From positions 62,001 to 126,000 of the IMG/VR virus record IMGVR_UViG_3300017963_000190: a stretch of DNA of 64,000 nt. One strand, written 5' to 3'. This document shows positions 17,169 to 25,607 of this stretch, piece after piece; the stretch's first letter is position 1, and the number at the start of each line of letters is the position of its first letter. This stretch comes from a virus. The notes beneath the pieces were generated by a model. It was not told the DNA's origin. It made no database searches and worked only from the letters and a program-made list of their open reading frames with translations. A program made the translations under genes and the position numbers.

Positions 17169-17366
17169 CTACTTCCTGGAGACGAAAATCAATTTCAGTG
17201 CGTCCCGGGCTCTAGGTGAAATGTCTATTTTGACGTTCACGTTTCCAGTCCCCAAACAAACCGTCTCCAAGAGCTCGTTTAGTTTGTGGAGCTCTACCGC
17301 TATCTGTCGTAGAGGGTCTTCCTCAAACTCAGGCTGCACGTTTGGTTCTGTGCTACTAGTACTCAT
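17169..17366 (-). CDS. Small hypothetical protein after the endolysin
   Basis: The 65-residue product starts ATG at 17366 behind GGAGTAGAG, two bases after the endolysin stop. The N-terminus is acidic and flexible, and a helix follows (LHKLNELLETV). The compact strand VNVKIDI and a basic C-terminal helix complete it. There is no membrane segment, so it is not an obvious holin. It is the last gene before the hairpin at 17039-17062. Confidence 0.65.
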   Translation of the reverse strand: MSTSSTEPNVQPEFEEDPLRQIAVELHKLNELLETVCLGTGNVNVKIDISPRARDALKLIFVSRK

Positions 17367-17368
17367 CT

Positions 17369-18799
17369 CTACTCCTGATCATCCACCCCGATCCCCCAGT
17401 GCTCCGACAGCCGATAAAAAGTCTGCTGGAACACGTACCCCTCCGGCCACGACGCCGCCCGTCTACGCCGGATGATTATGTCGCGCCACCGGTCCACGAT
17501 GCACCGAGCTTGAAGCTCCGCGATCAAAGCAGCCCGCTGGTCGTTGGTGGAGCACAGCTCCCACAGGCACCGGCTCAAAGCCTTGCGGTACGGCTCACTG
17601 CTATCGGCGGTGACGTAGGTGTTGTCGTCCGGGATGGGCTGCCCGAACTCCTCGGAGTAGATTTTCTTGCACGCTTCCTTATCCGGCAGCTTGTCGGCCC
17701 ACCCGAGCTCGCCTTCGCGGTCCCACTCCCTGGGGCTTTTGTGCGGCAAAAAGCCACCAGAACCGGAGTTGATGGTGATATCGCAGCTGATCATCAGGAT
17801 CCGCTCGAATTGGGGATCTAGGCTCGTGGGGAAGTTGTCGATAGATTTGATGGCGTCCAAGTCCTCGATGCCGAAGTCTTCGAGCTTAAAGCCCACCTTC
17901 AGCAGATTTCGTATGGAGGGCTTGAGCGTGTACTTGAGCAGGTACGCGTCGATCTGCGTGTCCCTGCCGTCGCTGCTCCCGAACCAATACGACACCTCTT
18001 CGGCGATCTCCTTGCCCGCCCAGGGATTCTCCTCCCTGTTCTGGTCGTTCGCTTCCCGGATCTTCGGCACGAGCTCAGGAGCCCCACCCAGCTTCACCAG
18101 CGTCTCAGCTGAACCGCGGTTCACGTTCCAGATGCCGTAGTTCCACCAGTCCTCCAGGGCCACTGGCTTCCCCTCAGAGTCTGTCCCCACGATGATCCCG
18201 TAGTACCCGTACCCATCCTTCCCAGCCTCCCACGTGCACTCACACTCCGCGATACGCAGGGCTATAGGAGCTCTCCAGCCACCTAAATCAGGCGTCATCG
18301 CTTTCCACGTCGCCTTGCCCACGATCCCATCTACCACGAGCCCGTAAGCTTCCTGGATGCTCTTAGCCACCCGCTCCGTGTTGGGCCCGAAGGATCCATC
18401 AGCAGTAGTCTGCCAGTCCGGCCGGTTCTTGATGTCACCAAGCTTGCTGGCCGCCATCTGAAACAGATTCGCCGACGGCCGGTTGCGGTTGCGCTGCGCG
18501 GTGATGATGCTGAGCTGGTATGTCTTTGGTGGTAGTGGCACGGGGGGATCCTCCTCGACCTGCAGCACCTCAACGGCCCCGCTGGTTATCTTGTCGAAGC
18601 CAACCGACATCGTCAGCTGGACACTTCTGTTCTCAGCAGCCAGCATCACCTCCGAGGACATGTTCTCGGTGCCGACCGCGTTAACGGTAAAAATGCTTCC
18701 AGGTTCGAGCAGAATTTCTCCGCTCATCGACGGCCCCTGGAAAGTGGCCTTGAACTGCTCTAAGATGCGGAACACATCTCCTACCTTGGGCTCACTCAT
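17369..18799 (-). CDS. Modular endolysin with peptidoglycan-binding domain
   Basis: The 476-residue product has three parts. Residues 1-85 are a small beta domain resembling the tiny proteins encoded just upstream. Residues 110-170 form a PG_binding_1-type repeat (TADGSFGPNTERVAKSIQ... VVDGIVGKATWKAM). Residues 175-470 form the likely catalytic domain, with IAECECTWEAG and YGYYGIIVG near its start and many Trp/Tyr residues. The acidic pair near the domain start would suit a muramidase, but I do not recognise the exact glycosidase family. No signal peptide is visible, so export would need a holin. The start at 18799 overlaps the previous gene by eight bases, with GGAG inside that gene. Confidence 0.75.
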   Translation of the reverse strand: MSEPKVGDVFRILEQFKATFQGPSMSGEILLEPGSIFTVNAVGTENMSSEVMLAAENRSVQLTMSVGFDKITSGAVEVLQVEEDPPVPLPPKTYQLSIITAQRNRNRPSANLFQMAASKLGDIKNRPDWQTTADGSFGPNTERVAKSIQEAYGLVVDGIVGKATWKAMTPDLGGWRAPIALRIAECECTWEAGKDGYGYYGIIVGTDSEGKPVALEDWWNYGIWNVNRGSAETLVKLGGAPELVPKIREANDQNREENPWAGKEIAEEVSYWFGSSDGRDTQIDAYLLKYTLKPSIRNLLKVGFKLEDFGIEDLDAIKSIDNFPTSLDPQFERILMISCDITINSGSGGFLPHKSPREWDREGELGWADKLPDKEACKKIYSEEFGQPIPDDNTYVTADSSEPYRKALSRCLWELCSTNDQRAALIAELQARCIVDRWRDIIIRRRRAASWPEGYVFQQTFYRLSEHWGIGVDDQE

Positions 18800-19010
18800 C
18801 TTGCTTCTCCTCTGGTTCCTCGTAGTTTAGGAGATCAAGCCTTCCGGTCCTGGTGACCCGAATTTCGGTGCCCGGCCGTAGCGTCAGCGTTAAAACCCGA
18901 CGCTCGGTGCCGCTGCTAACGGCGCTGAAGCTGTAGTCACCGAAGAACTTCACCTCGATGGCATCGTGTACGAGGCAGATGTCTCCCTCTTTAATCTCAA
19001 TCTCGGCCAT
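18792..19010 (-). CDS. Tandem small beta protein, array copy 5
   Basis: This 72-residue protein has a strand-rich body (KEGDICLVHDAIEVKFFGDY, then LTLRPGTEIRV) and an acidic tail EEPEEKQDE. It is the last of five tiny genes in a head-to-tail chain overlapping by 8-14 bases. Its EEPE codons (GAGGAACCAGAGG) supply the ribosome site of the endolysin. The protein likely shares its fold with the endolysin N-terminus. The function is unknown; a sugar- or wall-binding role or a structural role alongside the endolysin is inference. Confidence 0.75.
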   Translation of the reverse strand: MAEIEIKEGDICLVHDAIEVKFFGDYSFSAVSSGTERRVLTLTLRPGTEIRVTRTGRLDLLNYEEPEEKQDE

Positions 19011-19209
19011 TTTCTGGTTCCTCTGCTTTCTTGGAGATGACCTTTAAATCCCCATCGAGGACCTCGATGACAGCAGCACCTGGTTTGAGGTTGAGCTCAA
19101 TGGACGAACCGTCGCTCACCAAATCTACTTTGATGCGCCCGGACACCAGGACAATCTCCCCTCGCTCGAATTCCACCTCGTCGCCTTTGGCGAGCTTAAT
19201 CTTGGCCAT
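18997..19209 (-). CDS. Tandem small beta protein, array copy 4
   Basis: The 70-residue product starts MAKIKLAKGDEVEFERGEI. I chose the ATG at 19209 because GAGGAAG lies eight bases upstream; an earlier TTG is in the same frame. The body has the same plan as its neighbours (KGDEV..., LNLKPGAAVIEVL) and ends KKAEEPENGRD. It overlaps copies 3 and 5 by 14 bases each. Confidence 0.75.
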   Translation of the reverse strand: MAKIKLAKGDEVEFERGEIVLVSGRIKVDLVSDGSSIELNLKPGAAVIEVLDGDLKVISKKAEEPENGRD

Positions 19210-19360
19210 CGCTATCTTCCTCTCGATCAGCAACTCGGTCCGCGATGAGCTCCAGGTTCTCCTCGATCGTGCAGCCGTCTTCTTCGCAGCTGATGGTTAC
19301 GCGCGCCGGCCCCACGTGGATGGTCAACTGGTCACCGGGGGCCAGCTTAGTCTTGCGCAT
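19196..19360 (-). CDS. Tandem small beta protein, array copy 3 (54 residues)
   Basis: This short gene begins ATGCGCAAGACT at 19360 with GAGGAACCAGAGG immediately before it, and ends TAA at 19196. The product starts MRKTKLAPGDQLTIHVGPAR and ends DREEDSDGQD, with two Cys in the middle (ISCEEDGC). It is easy to miss because of its size. The spacing and overlap match the other four members, which supports it being real. Confidence 0.7.
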   Translation of the reverse strand: MRKTKLAPGDQLTIHVGPARVTISCEEDGCTIEENLELIADRVADREEDSDGQD

Positions 19361-19556
19361 CCTCTGGTTCCTCTCGCTCTTTTTCTAGGACGCCCTTGCT
19401 CCTGAATACCTCGATTTGGCAGCCTCGCTCCAGCTGCAGCAACAGGGCCTGATCTTCTCCCTCCAGGGGAACCTCTCGAAAAAGGTAGGCACCATCAATT
19501 AGGACCACGGTGGTTCCTGTTGCCTTGAACTTGTCTCCCACTTTAAGTTGAATCAT
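19347..19556 (-). CDS. Tandem small beta protein, array copy 2
   Basis: The 69-residue product starts MIQLKVGDKFKATGTTVVL and carries the LERGCQIEVF strand, ending EREEPEDAQD. The GAGGAACCAGAGG that encodes EEPE also serves as ribosome site for copy 3. It starts inside copy 1 by 14 bases. Confidence 0.75.
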   Translation of the reverse strand: MIQLKVGDKFKATGTTVVLIDGAYLFREVPLEGEDQALLLQLERGCQIEVFRSKGVLEKEREEPEDAQD

Positions 19557-19836
19557 CCTCTGGTTCCTCCAGGGGCAACGTCTTCAGGCTCTTGATCTCC
19601 ACCGGGCACCACACCCGGATCTCCGTACCGTCCTCCTGATAAGCCACAAACTCCACCACCACCTTGGTCGCGTTCGTCGCCGGACCAACCACCACACCCT
19701 TGGCCCCAGCTTCAAAAATGATTTTCGTGTTCAGGTAGTCCAAAGAGCTCGGCTGGAGCTGGAGATCGATGCTCTTCTCCGAGAAGACCTCGGTGCCGCT
19801 GGCCAGTGTGGGCCGGTTGGGATAAGGCTTACTCAT
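19543..19836 (-). CDS. Tandem small beta protein, array copy 1 (longest)
   Basis: The 97-residue product starts MSKPYPNRPTLASGTEVF. I chose the ATG at 19836 behind AGAGG; GTG one codon earlier is also possible. Strands are visible at IIFEAGAKGVVVGP and TEIRVWCPVEI, and the tail is LPLEEPEDDST. It overlaps the dCTP deaminase-like gene by eight bases. It is the first member of the chain and the closest in length to the endolysin N-terminal domain. Confidence 0.75.
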   Translation of the reverse strand: MSKPYPNRPTLASGTEVFSEKSIDLQLQPSSLDYLNTKIIFEAGAKGVVVGPATNATKVVVEFVAYQEDGTEIRVWCPVEIKSLKTLPLEEPEDDST

Positions 19837-20566
19837 CACCAGCCTCTTGACCCTCGGTCACCTCCCAATCCAGGTACATCTTGGGGAGCATGTCCTCGGG
19901 CTTCCAGTTGGCCTTCGTTTCCTCGATGGTTGCGCTCTGGTACTTCCCTTTGCTGATGTAGCCGGGGTCTGTTTCTTCTAGCGGGTCGGTCTTGAAGAAG
20001 ACCACCTGGCCGATGCGGCGGCCTACGACTAGGGGGATCGTATTGAAGCGAGAGTTGTTGGTGACCTCTAAAGTCCAACGATTACAATAACTTATGTCTC
20101 CTAGGCCAGCGCAGCGGGCCACCTCCAAGAAGTTCCGTCCAGCAGAAGACCGCGCCTTCATCATGGTGGTGACGTCGTTGGAGCAGCCACCAATAAATTC
20201 CAGGGTGTGTGCCAGAATGGCTTCCTGTGGCCGAATCAAAATGACTTGATCCTTTGGGCGGATATTTTTCAGCAAGCCACGCCCGAGCTGTGATGCTAGC
20301 ACACGTTCCGCTGGCTGTGCGCGCTCAAGGTTCCATAGTTTCTGGACATGGTCTTCATCGTATGGATTGTAGAGGTACTCTGCAACACGGAGCGCAGGAA
20401 GCCCCGCACTGTCACCATTTTGCTCACGCCAGTAGTATTCCCCCAACGTTACATCGTAGCTGTTGGTTCCTACGTTCTCCGGCCTAAACGGGTCTATAAC
20501 GATCTCTTTTGCTTGGAGGCAGCTAAAAATTGCAGTACGGCTCAATAGACTATAGCGTACAGACAT
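19829..20566 (-). CDS. dcd: dCTP deaminase-like enzyme
   Basis: The 245-residue protein matches the dCTP deaminase/dUTPase trimer fold: NSYDVTLG at 35-42, KARSSAGR at 137-144 (the RSS phosphate-binding motif) and a catalytic Glu167 in TLEVTN. dCTP deaminase converts dCTP to dUTP and so feeds dTTP synthesis. E. coli Dcd is 193 residues; the extra length lies in a middle insertion (about 45-90) and at the C-terminus. I chose the ATG at 20566, preceded by GGGAG and GTAGAG; a longer in-frame start at 20674 would overlap the methylase. A dUTPase or a base-modification enzyme of the same fold are alternatives. Confidence 0.8.
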   Translation of the reverse strand: MSVRYSLLSRTAIFSCLQAKEIVIDPFRPENVGTNSYDVTLGEYYWREQNGDSAGLPALRVAEYLYNPYDEDHVQKLWNLERAQPAERVLASQLGRGLLKNIRPKDQVILIRPQEAILAHTLEFIGGCSNDVTTMMKARSSAGRNFLEVARCAGLGDISYCNRWTLEVTNNSRFNTIPLVVGRRIGQVVFFKTDPLEETDPGYISKGKYQSATIEETKANWKPEDMLPKMYLDWEVTEGQEAGDE

Positions 20567-20643
20567 CTCTACATTTCTCCCGGAGGAGCTCGTTCTGCAC
20601 GAGCACCTAATTATGATTTTACAAGATTGGGTTGCGTATGGAG

Positions 20644-21507
20644 CTATGCAGCAGCTGGGTTGATCCAAATGCACTCAACGCGCTTCTGGAAAGCCTTGAT
20701 GACGCCACTGCCTTGGAGTTGGGTATGCTTCGTTCGTGCTGCCGCGTTGCAGGATCTGTCAAACTTGACGCACTCCCAGCCATTCTTTTCGAGCGGCGCG
20801 TACATGTCATTTGGGTACCCTGAAAGGATAGCCATCCCGCGTATATTGAGAAGCACGTCTACGAGCTTCTCGTGGTCTTGTGTCTGCATCTCAAAAGAGA
20901 ACCAACCGTCTCTGCGGGTCTCTTTAGGATAAGGGGGGTCTAAGTAGAACAGAGTGTCTTCTGCGTCAAACTTTTCAACAACGACAGACCAGTCCTTGTT
21001 GTAGATTTTAACCTCTTTCATTCTATCTGCAATACGAGGGAGCATTTGAATGGCCTGGACGTAAGCGCTGATTGGCTGCGCCATTCCCCTCACACTGGAG
21101 TTTGTTACAAGTCCCCACGACGATCTGTCGAGCATTCCTCCCAGCGATTGACGGGAGTCCACGAAGAACATGCTGGCGCGTTCCACCATGTCTTCCTCAG
21201 CTGGAGCTTGATCTTTGCTTTCTAGTCGCTCCTGTCTGCTATAAGGTGTGAGCTCCAGCCGTTGGATCAGCTGCGCACGAAGATCATCATCGACAATGCA
21301 ACGAAATAAACCGGCGAACCTTGGATCGAGGTCGTTGTAGACCTCCATAGCCGACCTTGGTTTTACAAGCAGAAGATTCGCTCCACCACCAAATGGTTCC
21401 ACATAGGTGCGGTGCTCCGGGAAATAAGGCAGGATGCGTTTGCGCAGGACACCCTTTCCTCCAATCATCTTGATTGGAGACCTAAGCACGCGTTCACGCA
21501 TCATCAT
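20644..21507 (-). CDS. dam: DNA adenine methyltransferase, D12 class (Dam-like)
   Basis: The 287-residue product has MIGGKGVLRKRILPYFP at 14-30, the SAM-binding motif VEPFGGGANLL at 36-46 and the catalytic DPPYP at 190-194, in the order of D12 (alpha) N6-adenine methylases such as Dam and T4 Dam. It methylates adenine in a short site, probably protecting phage DNA from restriction or marking it. The target site cannot be read from sequence. Three ATG codons in a row start at 21507, overlapping the end of the topoisomerase A gene. No cognate restriction gene is adjacent. Confidence 0.88.
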   Translation of the reverse strand: MMMRERVLRSPIKMIGGKGVLRKRILPYFPEHRTYVEPFGGGANLLLVKPRSAMEVYNDLDPRFAGLFRCIVDDDLRAQLIQRLELTPYSRQERLESKDQAPAEEDMVERASMFFVDSRQSLGGMLDRSSWGLVTNSSVRGMAQPISAYVQAIQMLPRIADRMKEVKIYNKDWSVVVEKFDAEDTLFYLDPPYPKETRRDGWFSFEMQTQDHEKLVDVLLNIRGMAILSGYPNDMYAPLEKNGWECVKFDRSCNAAARTKHTQLQGSGVIKAFQKRVECIWINPAAA

Positions 21508-23686
21508 TCTCCACAGGGATAGGTACGATGGTCGATACTTTCATCTTTTCCAGCGCGGCTACCGTTGCCTCTGCGGATTTGATTGCGCGCCGACCATCCC
21601 CCAGCACTACCAGGTTGCTCTCGCCAACAGAGAAAGTTGTGGCACTTGGGTCATCCAAGATGTCAACCGCGTCTATTTCAGTGCCATCGCCCAAATAGGT
21701 TTGCGTGTCAGCTTTGGCGACACGCACTGCGAGGACCTCGACCTTTTTGCGTCCAATTCCAGGAAGGCGTTTGCCTTTAACGTTTGGTCGAGTGATCTTG
21801 AACTCTTCTCCCTGAAGGAGGATTTCCTCGTCGTCGCTCTGTATCACTACCGTGTCATCTTGGTTGACGGCTCCGGCAAAAATGATATCGTGTTCTGGCA
21901 TCTCTTTGAATACCATGAACTGCGTGCGCCGCTGATCAGGAGGAAACGCTACGTAGTCTCCGTTGGCAGTAATCACGAGCATGCAGTCGTCGTTCTCCGA
22001 TGCCACACCTAAGATGGTAGCTACGTTTTTGTCGAACTTGTCTGGGAAAGACAGCGACGCGCTTTGACCGATGTTGTCTTCTGATACCACCGCAAACTTG
22101 CTGGGTGTTGCTACCAGGTTGACGTAAGGCCACGCTGCGCGGCTTTTCACTGGCGGCTCCGAGAAGCTGTCGAACTTTCCTTGAGGAGTTACGCCTACGT
22201 AGTAAGTGGTTTCTTTCGCGGTAACGTCCAGATCTTCTTTGCCGCCTCGCAGTCGTGTTCCCCGCTTGTCCGCGTACTTGAGCATCTCCTGCAGCCTGCG
22301 TTCTACCACGCCGTCTATGTTCTCTAGATCGTCTGCGACCGCACCCAAGCGCTTTTTATGTTGGTCGATGCGCTCACCTAGCTTCTTCTCGTTCAACTTG
22401 CGCACCAGTCCACGTACGGTGGTGTCCAATAATACTTGAGCCTGCCGTTCGTTGAGCTCCAACTTATTTTCAAGCTGCCGTAGAATCTCATCCATCGAGT
22501 TGGCGGAGTTGATGATCTTCATCACGAGGCTTAGATTCTGCACCGCTATATACCGGGCTTGATCCGCCTCCAGTTTCTTCTGAAGCTCCTCCTGCTCCGT
22601 TTGTAGCACGAGCTTTTCTACTTTACGCCTGAAGTTGATGAACACCTGGATGAGCTTCTTCAGCCCACACAACCGCGGACGTTTTTTCGAGTCCAGTACA
22701 TAGAATTGGTAGGAGACGGATGACTTCAGGAGCGGCAGCACGCGGTCGTTGACGATCTTAGGATCCGTGAATTCCACCACGATGCGGGTGCCTACATCCA
22801 TAGACCCTTCATCGTTGGCTGCTGATACGAGCAGTTTAGCATCAGCTAGTTTCTGCGTCTGATTAAGTAATTTGGTTGCCTTTTTTGAGGTGAACCCTGG
22901 GTCCAGACCGGTGATAACGAGCTTTTGTCTACCGCGCTTTCCTTCCTCAAATCGATAATTGCATGAGAAAGTCAGCTTGCCTTGACCAGTCTCGTAGAGT
23001 TCTCGCAACTCGGCTTTTCTAGATAGCAAAACACCTGCCCCAGAGTCCGGCCCCTTGATGTGCTTGAGCAGCTCGTCTGTGGTGCATTCCGGGTTCTTTA
23101 GGGTGTGCAGCGTAGCGTTGATTACTTCACCCAGGTTATGTGGAGGAATGTTTGTCGACATCCCCACAGCCACGCCCGAGCTTCCGTTTACTAGCACCAT
23201 CGGCACACGGGTGGGTAGTAAAATAGGCTCGTCGTGTTCCTCTGTGTAGGATTTCATCAGAGGCATCACGTGGATGTCATCAAATAATCTGTCGGCGAAT
23301 TCGGTGAGCTGCGTCTCTGTGTAACGATAGGGTGCGGGTGGTTCATCCATCAAGGATGTCTTGCCACCGAAGTTGCCGTGTTTTTCGATCAGCGGCTGTC
23401 TGAGCCATCCCATATTCACCAGGGCTCCGTAGCATGCGGAATCCCCGTGGGGGTGGTAGCGGCCGATCACCGATCCAACTACTTGGGCACATTTAACTGG
23501 GATGGCTTTGCTGTGTCGTTTTAGCTCATGCAGCGCCCACAACGTGCGGCGTTGTACGGGCTTTAGGCCATCGCGTCCATCCGCGATAGCTCTGTCCTCG
23601 ATGACGTAGAATCCATAGCTGCGGAGGTTGTCGCGAACTATCTCGGCCGTTTCTTTCTTGGAGGAGACTGTTATTGATAGAGGCAT
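21494..23686 (-). CDS. gyrA: Type IIA topoisomerase subunit A (GyrA/ParC-like)
   Basis: The 730-residue product has the breakage-reunion domain, with DGLKPVQRRTLWAL at 39-52, GRYHPHGDSACY at 75-86 and the catalytic Tyr122 in PYRYTETQ, the same number as in E. coli GyrA. The C-terminal beta-pinwheel region (about 490-730) lacks a GyrA-box of the QRRGGKG type, so it may act as a decatenase or an ordinary topoisomerase rather than a gyrase. The start at 23686 is two bases after the B-subunit stop; a longer frame to 23791 would overlap that gene. With the B subunit it forms an A2B2 enzyme for phage DNA topology. Confidence 0.9.
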   Translation of the reverse strand: MPLSITVSSKKETAEIVRDNLRSYGFYVIEDRAIADGRDGLKPVQRRTLWALHELKRHSKAIPVKCAQVVGSVIGRYHPHGDSACYGALVNMGWLRQPLIEKHGNFGGKTSLMDEPPAPYRYTETQLTEFADRLFDDIHVMPLMKSYTEEHDEPILLPTRVPMVLVNGSSGVAVGMSTNIPPHNLGEVINATLHTLKNPECTTDELLKHIKGPDSGAGVLLSRKAELRELYETGQGKLTFSCNYRFEEGKRGRQKLVITGLDPGFTSKKATKLLNQTQKLADAKLLVSAANDEGSMDVGTRIVVEFTDPKIVNDRVLPLLKSSVSYQFYVLDSKKRPRLCGLKKLIQVFINFRRKVEKLVLQTEQEELQKKLEADQARYIAVQNLSLVMKIINSANSMDEILRQLENKLELNERQAQVLLDTTVRGLVRKLNEKKLGERIDQHKKRLGAVADDLENIDGVVERRLQEMLKYADKRGTRLRGGKEDLDVTAKETTYYVGVTPQGKFDSFSEPPVKSRAAWPYVNLVATPSKFAVVSEDNIGQSASLSFPDKFDKNVATILGVASENDDCMLVITANGDYVAFPPDQRRTQFMVFKEMPEHDIIFAGAVNQDDTVVIQSDDEEILLQGEEFKITRPNVKGKRLPGIGRKKVEVLAVRVAKADTQTYLGDGTEIDAVDILDDPSATTFSVGESNLVVLGDGRRAIKSAEATVAALEKMKVSTIVPIPVENDDA

Positions 23687-23688
23687 CA

Positions 23689-25554
23689 CTACTCCACGAT
23701 ATCTAGTAGTTCTTTTCGCGCAGCTGCGTCCAGTCCCATGTACAGTAGCACCCGATCTTGATCGTCTTTGCCTCCCCACACCACCTGGCACGTGTCTCGC
23801 GTTTTTTCATTCATCGCGTAGACACGTAATGCGTCTGCCCCAGATTCACCCAAGCCCTTGAATCGAGTAATGCGCAGCTTCCTGGGATTGCCTAGCTTCT
23901 CCCGAACTTCTGCTGCCGTATCTCCGAATACACGTTGTTTGGCAGTGACGCCCATGAATAGGGGACTGTTCACCACAAATAATCTGCCGGCCTCGATGAT
24001 CTCCGACAGGTGCTTGGCGAAGAATGCCAGCAACAGTGCTTGGATGTGGTGTCCATCTGTGTCCGCATCCATGAGCAAGTAGATTGCACGGTAACGGCAT
24101 TTCTTCAGGTCGAACACCGGTCCGATGCCTGTGCCGATAGCCTGTGCAATGTTGGACAGCTCTGTGTTCTTTAGAGCCTCCTCCACACCTCCCTTGCGTG
24201 CAGCGTTGAGCACCTTCCCCCGAAGGGGGAGTACTTCTTGGTAGTGGGTATTCCCCTTCAAGCTGATGCGTGCTTGCTTCACTGTGCCAAAGGCGCCATT
24301 CCCCTCGACGATGTAGAGCTCGCGTTTGTCCGGAGGGCAGTCTGGAGCGGCACAAAGCTTACCTGGTAGGATGTTTCTGGCTCCAGCGGCTACCTTCGTC
24401 CCACGCACAGCCTTTTGCTTAGCGCGGTATTTCTTGCGCTCGTCCCTAAGGTAGACTGCGTTTTCAAGCAGAGCTTCCATGCTTGTTGGGTTGGCCGCGG
24501 CGAACTTGCGCATGGCACCGTCTATGACCCGCTCAACGCCCTCCTGTACATCATGATTTTGTAGACTGCGTTTAGTCTGACCACGAAACTCCGGTTTGAG
24601 CACGTGGGCATGGACAATGGCGATCATGCCATCACGGATGTCCTCTCCACGTAGTCTACCCATTTTCCCATTTGCATGGTCGGTGACCACACGTTGGATG
24701 GCCTTTTTTGCGCCAGCAACGTGCACGCCGTGATCTGGGGTATGGGTAACGTTGACGAAAGAGCTCCAGCGTTCTGGTCCCCCTCGATCTGTCCAGACAA
24801 CCACAGCGTCCAGCGCATCTTCTTTCACCACGATTGGATCATGGAGATACGCTAGACCATCGGTCTGGGTCTTGAGCATATCTAACAGACCATCTTTTGC
24901 ATGGAACCGTTCTATAGGATCCCCGTTCACCTTGAACTCTATGGTTAGCCCAGGGCACAGGTAAGCGATGTCACGTAGCCTCCCCCGTACAAGCTTCGGA
25001 TCCAGCTTCGCCCTTTTGAAGATGGTGTAGTCCGGACGGAATTCAATCCTGGTGCCGAAACGCATCTTGCGCTTTGACCGCTTAACCTTAGTTACTGGCT
25101 CACCACGCTCAAAGGTTTGCTGGTACACCTTCTCATTCTGCACAGTCCAGACGATGAGCCTCTCGGATAGCGCATTGGTCGCCTTGACGCCCACACCATG
25201 CAGCCCAGCTACAGCACTGGTGTACGCTCCATGCCCAAACTTTCCCCCTGAGTGGAGCTTCGTTAGGACTGCGGTCAGCATCGGTAGCCCAGTCTTTTTG
25301 TGCTTCTTTACTGGGATGCCCCGGCCATTGTCGATGACAGTGACCACCTGCTGCTCGGTGTCTATTTTTACGCCGATCGCGGTAACATGTCCATCCATGT
25401 ACTCATCCACCGCGTTGGCTACTACCTCCTCGATGATGTGGTGCAGCCCTTCGGATCCAGTGTCGCCAATGTACATGGCCGGGCTTTGCCGCACCGGCTC
25501 CAGATTCTCCAGAATGCGTATCTGGTTGGCATCGTAGTGACGTTTTTTGGCCAT
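23689..25554 (-). CDS. gyrB: Type IIA topoisomerase subunit B (GyrB/ParE-like)
   Basis: The 621-residue product has the GHKL ATPase with EEVVANAVDEYMDG near 42-55 and VIDNGRGIPV near 74-83. The transducer domain follows. The TOPRIM domain has IVEGNGAFGTVKQAR near 415 and MDADTDGHH near 493. The canonical TOPRIM motif reads EGDSAGG; Glu is kept, but Asp and Ser are replaced (EGNGAFG). The length of about 620 fits ParE or a short GyrB without the extra domain of E. coli GyrB. The start has GGAG seven bases upstream, and a strong promoter lies 25 bases before it. Confidence 0.9.
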   Translation of the reverse strand: MAKKRHYDANQIRILENLEPVRQSPAMYIGDTGSEGLHHIIEEVVANAVDEYMDGHVTAIGVKIDTEQQVVTVIDNGRGIPVKKHKKTGLPMLTAVLTKLHSGGKFGHGAYTSAVAGLHGVGVKATNALSERLIVWTVQNEKVYQQTFERGEPVTKVKRSKRKMRFGTRIEFRPDYTIFKRAKLDPKLVRGRLRDIAYLCPGLTIEFKVNGDPIERFHAKDGLLDMLKTQTDGLAYLHDPIVVKEDALDAVVVWTDRGGPERWSSFVNVTHTPDHGVHVAGAKKAIQRVVTDHANGKMGRLRGEDIRDGMIAIVHAHVLKPEFRGQTKRSLQNHDVQEGVERVIDGAMRKFAAANPTSMEALLENAVYLRDERKKYRAKQKAVRGTKVAAGARNILPGKLCAAPDCPPDKRELYIVEGNGAFGTVKQARISLKGNTHYQEVLPLRGKVLNAARKGGVEEALKNTELSNIAQAIGTGIGPVFDLKKCRYRAIYLLMDADTDGHHIQALLLAFFAKHLSEIIEAGRLFVVNSPLFMGVTAKQRVFGDTAAEVREKLGNPRKLRITRFKGLGESGADALRVYAMNEKTRDTCQVVWGGKDDQDRVLLYMGLDAAARKELLDIVE

Positions 25555-25577
25555 GCGTTCTCCAATGGTTTCCAGGG

Positions 25578-25606
25578 AGTATAACCAGAAGTCTTGACGT
25601 TGTCAA
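25578..25606 (-). promoter_or_regulatory. Sigma70-type promoter of the topoisomerase operon
   Basis: On the minus strand, TTGACA (25601-25606) and TATACT (25578-25583) are separated by exactly 17 bases, with the GyrB-like start 24 bases beyond the -10. This is a close match to the host consensus and should drive the topoisomerase, methylase, dCTP deaminase, tandem array and endolysin genes unless internal signals intervene. Confidence 0.85.
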
Positions 25607-25607
25607 G
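25593..25607. promoter_or_regulatory. Dyad over the -35 element, possible operator
   Basis: CTTGAC-AAC-GTCAAG is a perfect 6-bp inverted repeat with a 3-base centre, and its right arm covers the whole -35 hexamer. Such symmetry at a promoter fits a dimeric repressor site. No repressor is encoded in the window, so the binding protein is unknown. Confidence 0.45.

Noticed and set aside
20588-20604. Hairpin before the dCTP deaminase gene (GCTCGT-loop-ACGAGC)
   Set aside because: The stem is only 6 bp with no U run, so I cannot call it a terminator or riboswitch.
20644-21507. A restriction-modification system with the adenine methylase
   Set aside because: The neighbours are topoisomerase, dCTP deaminase and small genes; no restriction endonuclease is adjacent. 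The HNH gene is 17 kb away and is homing-type.
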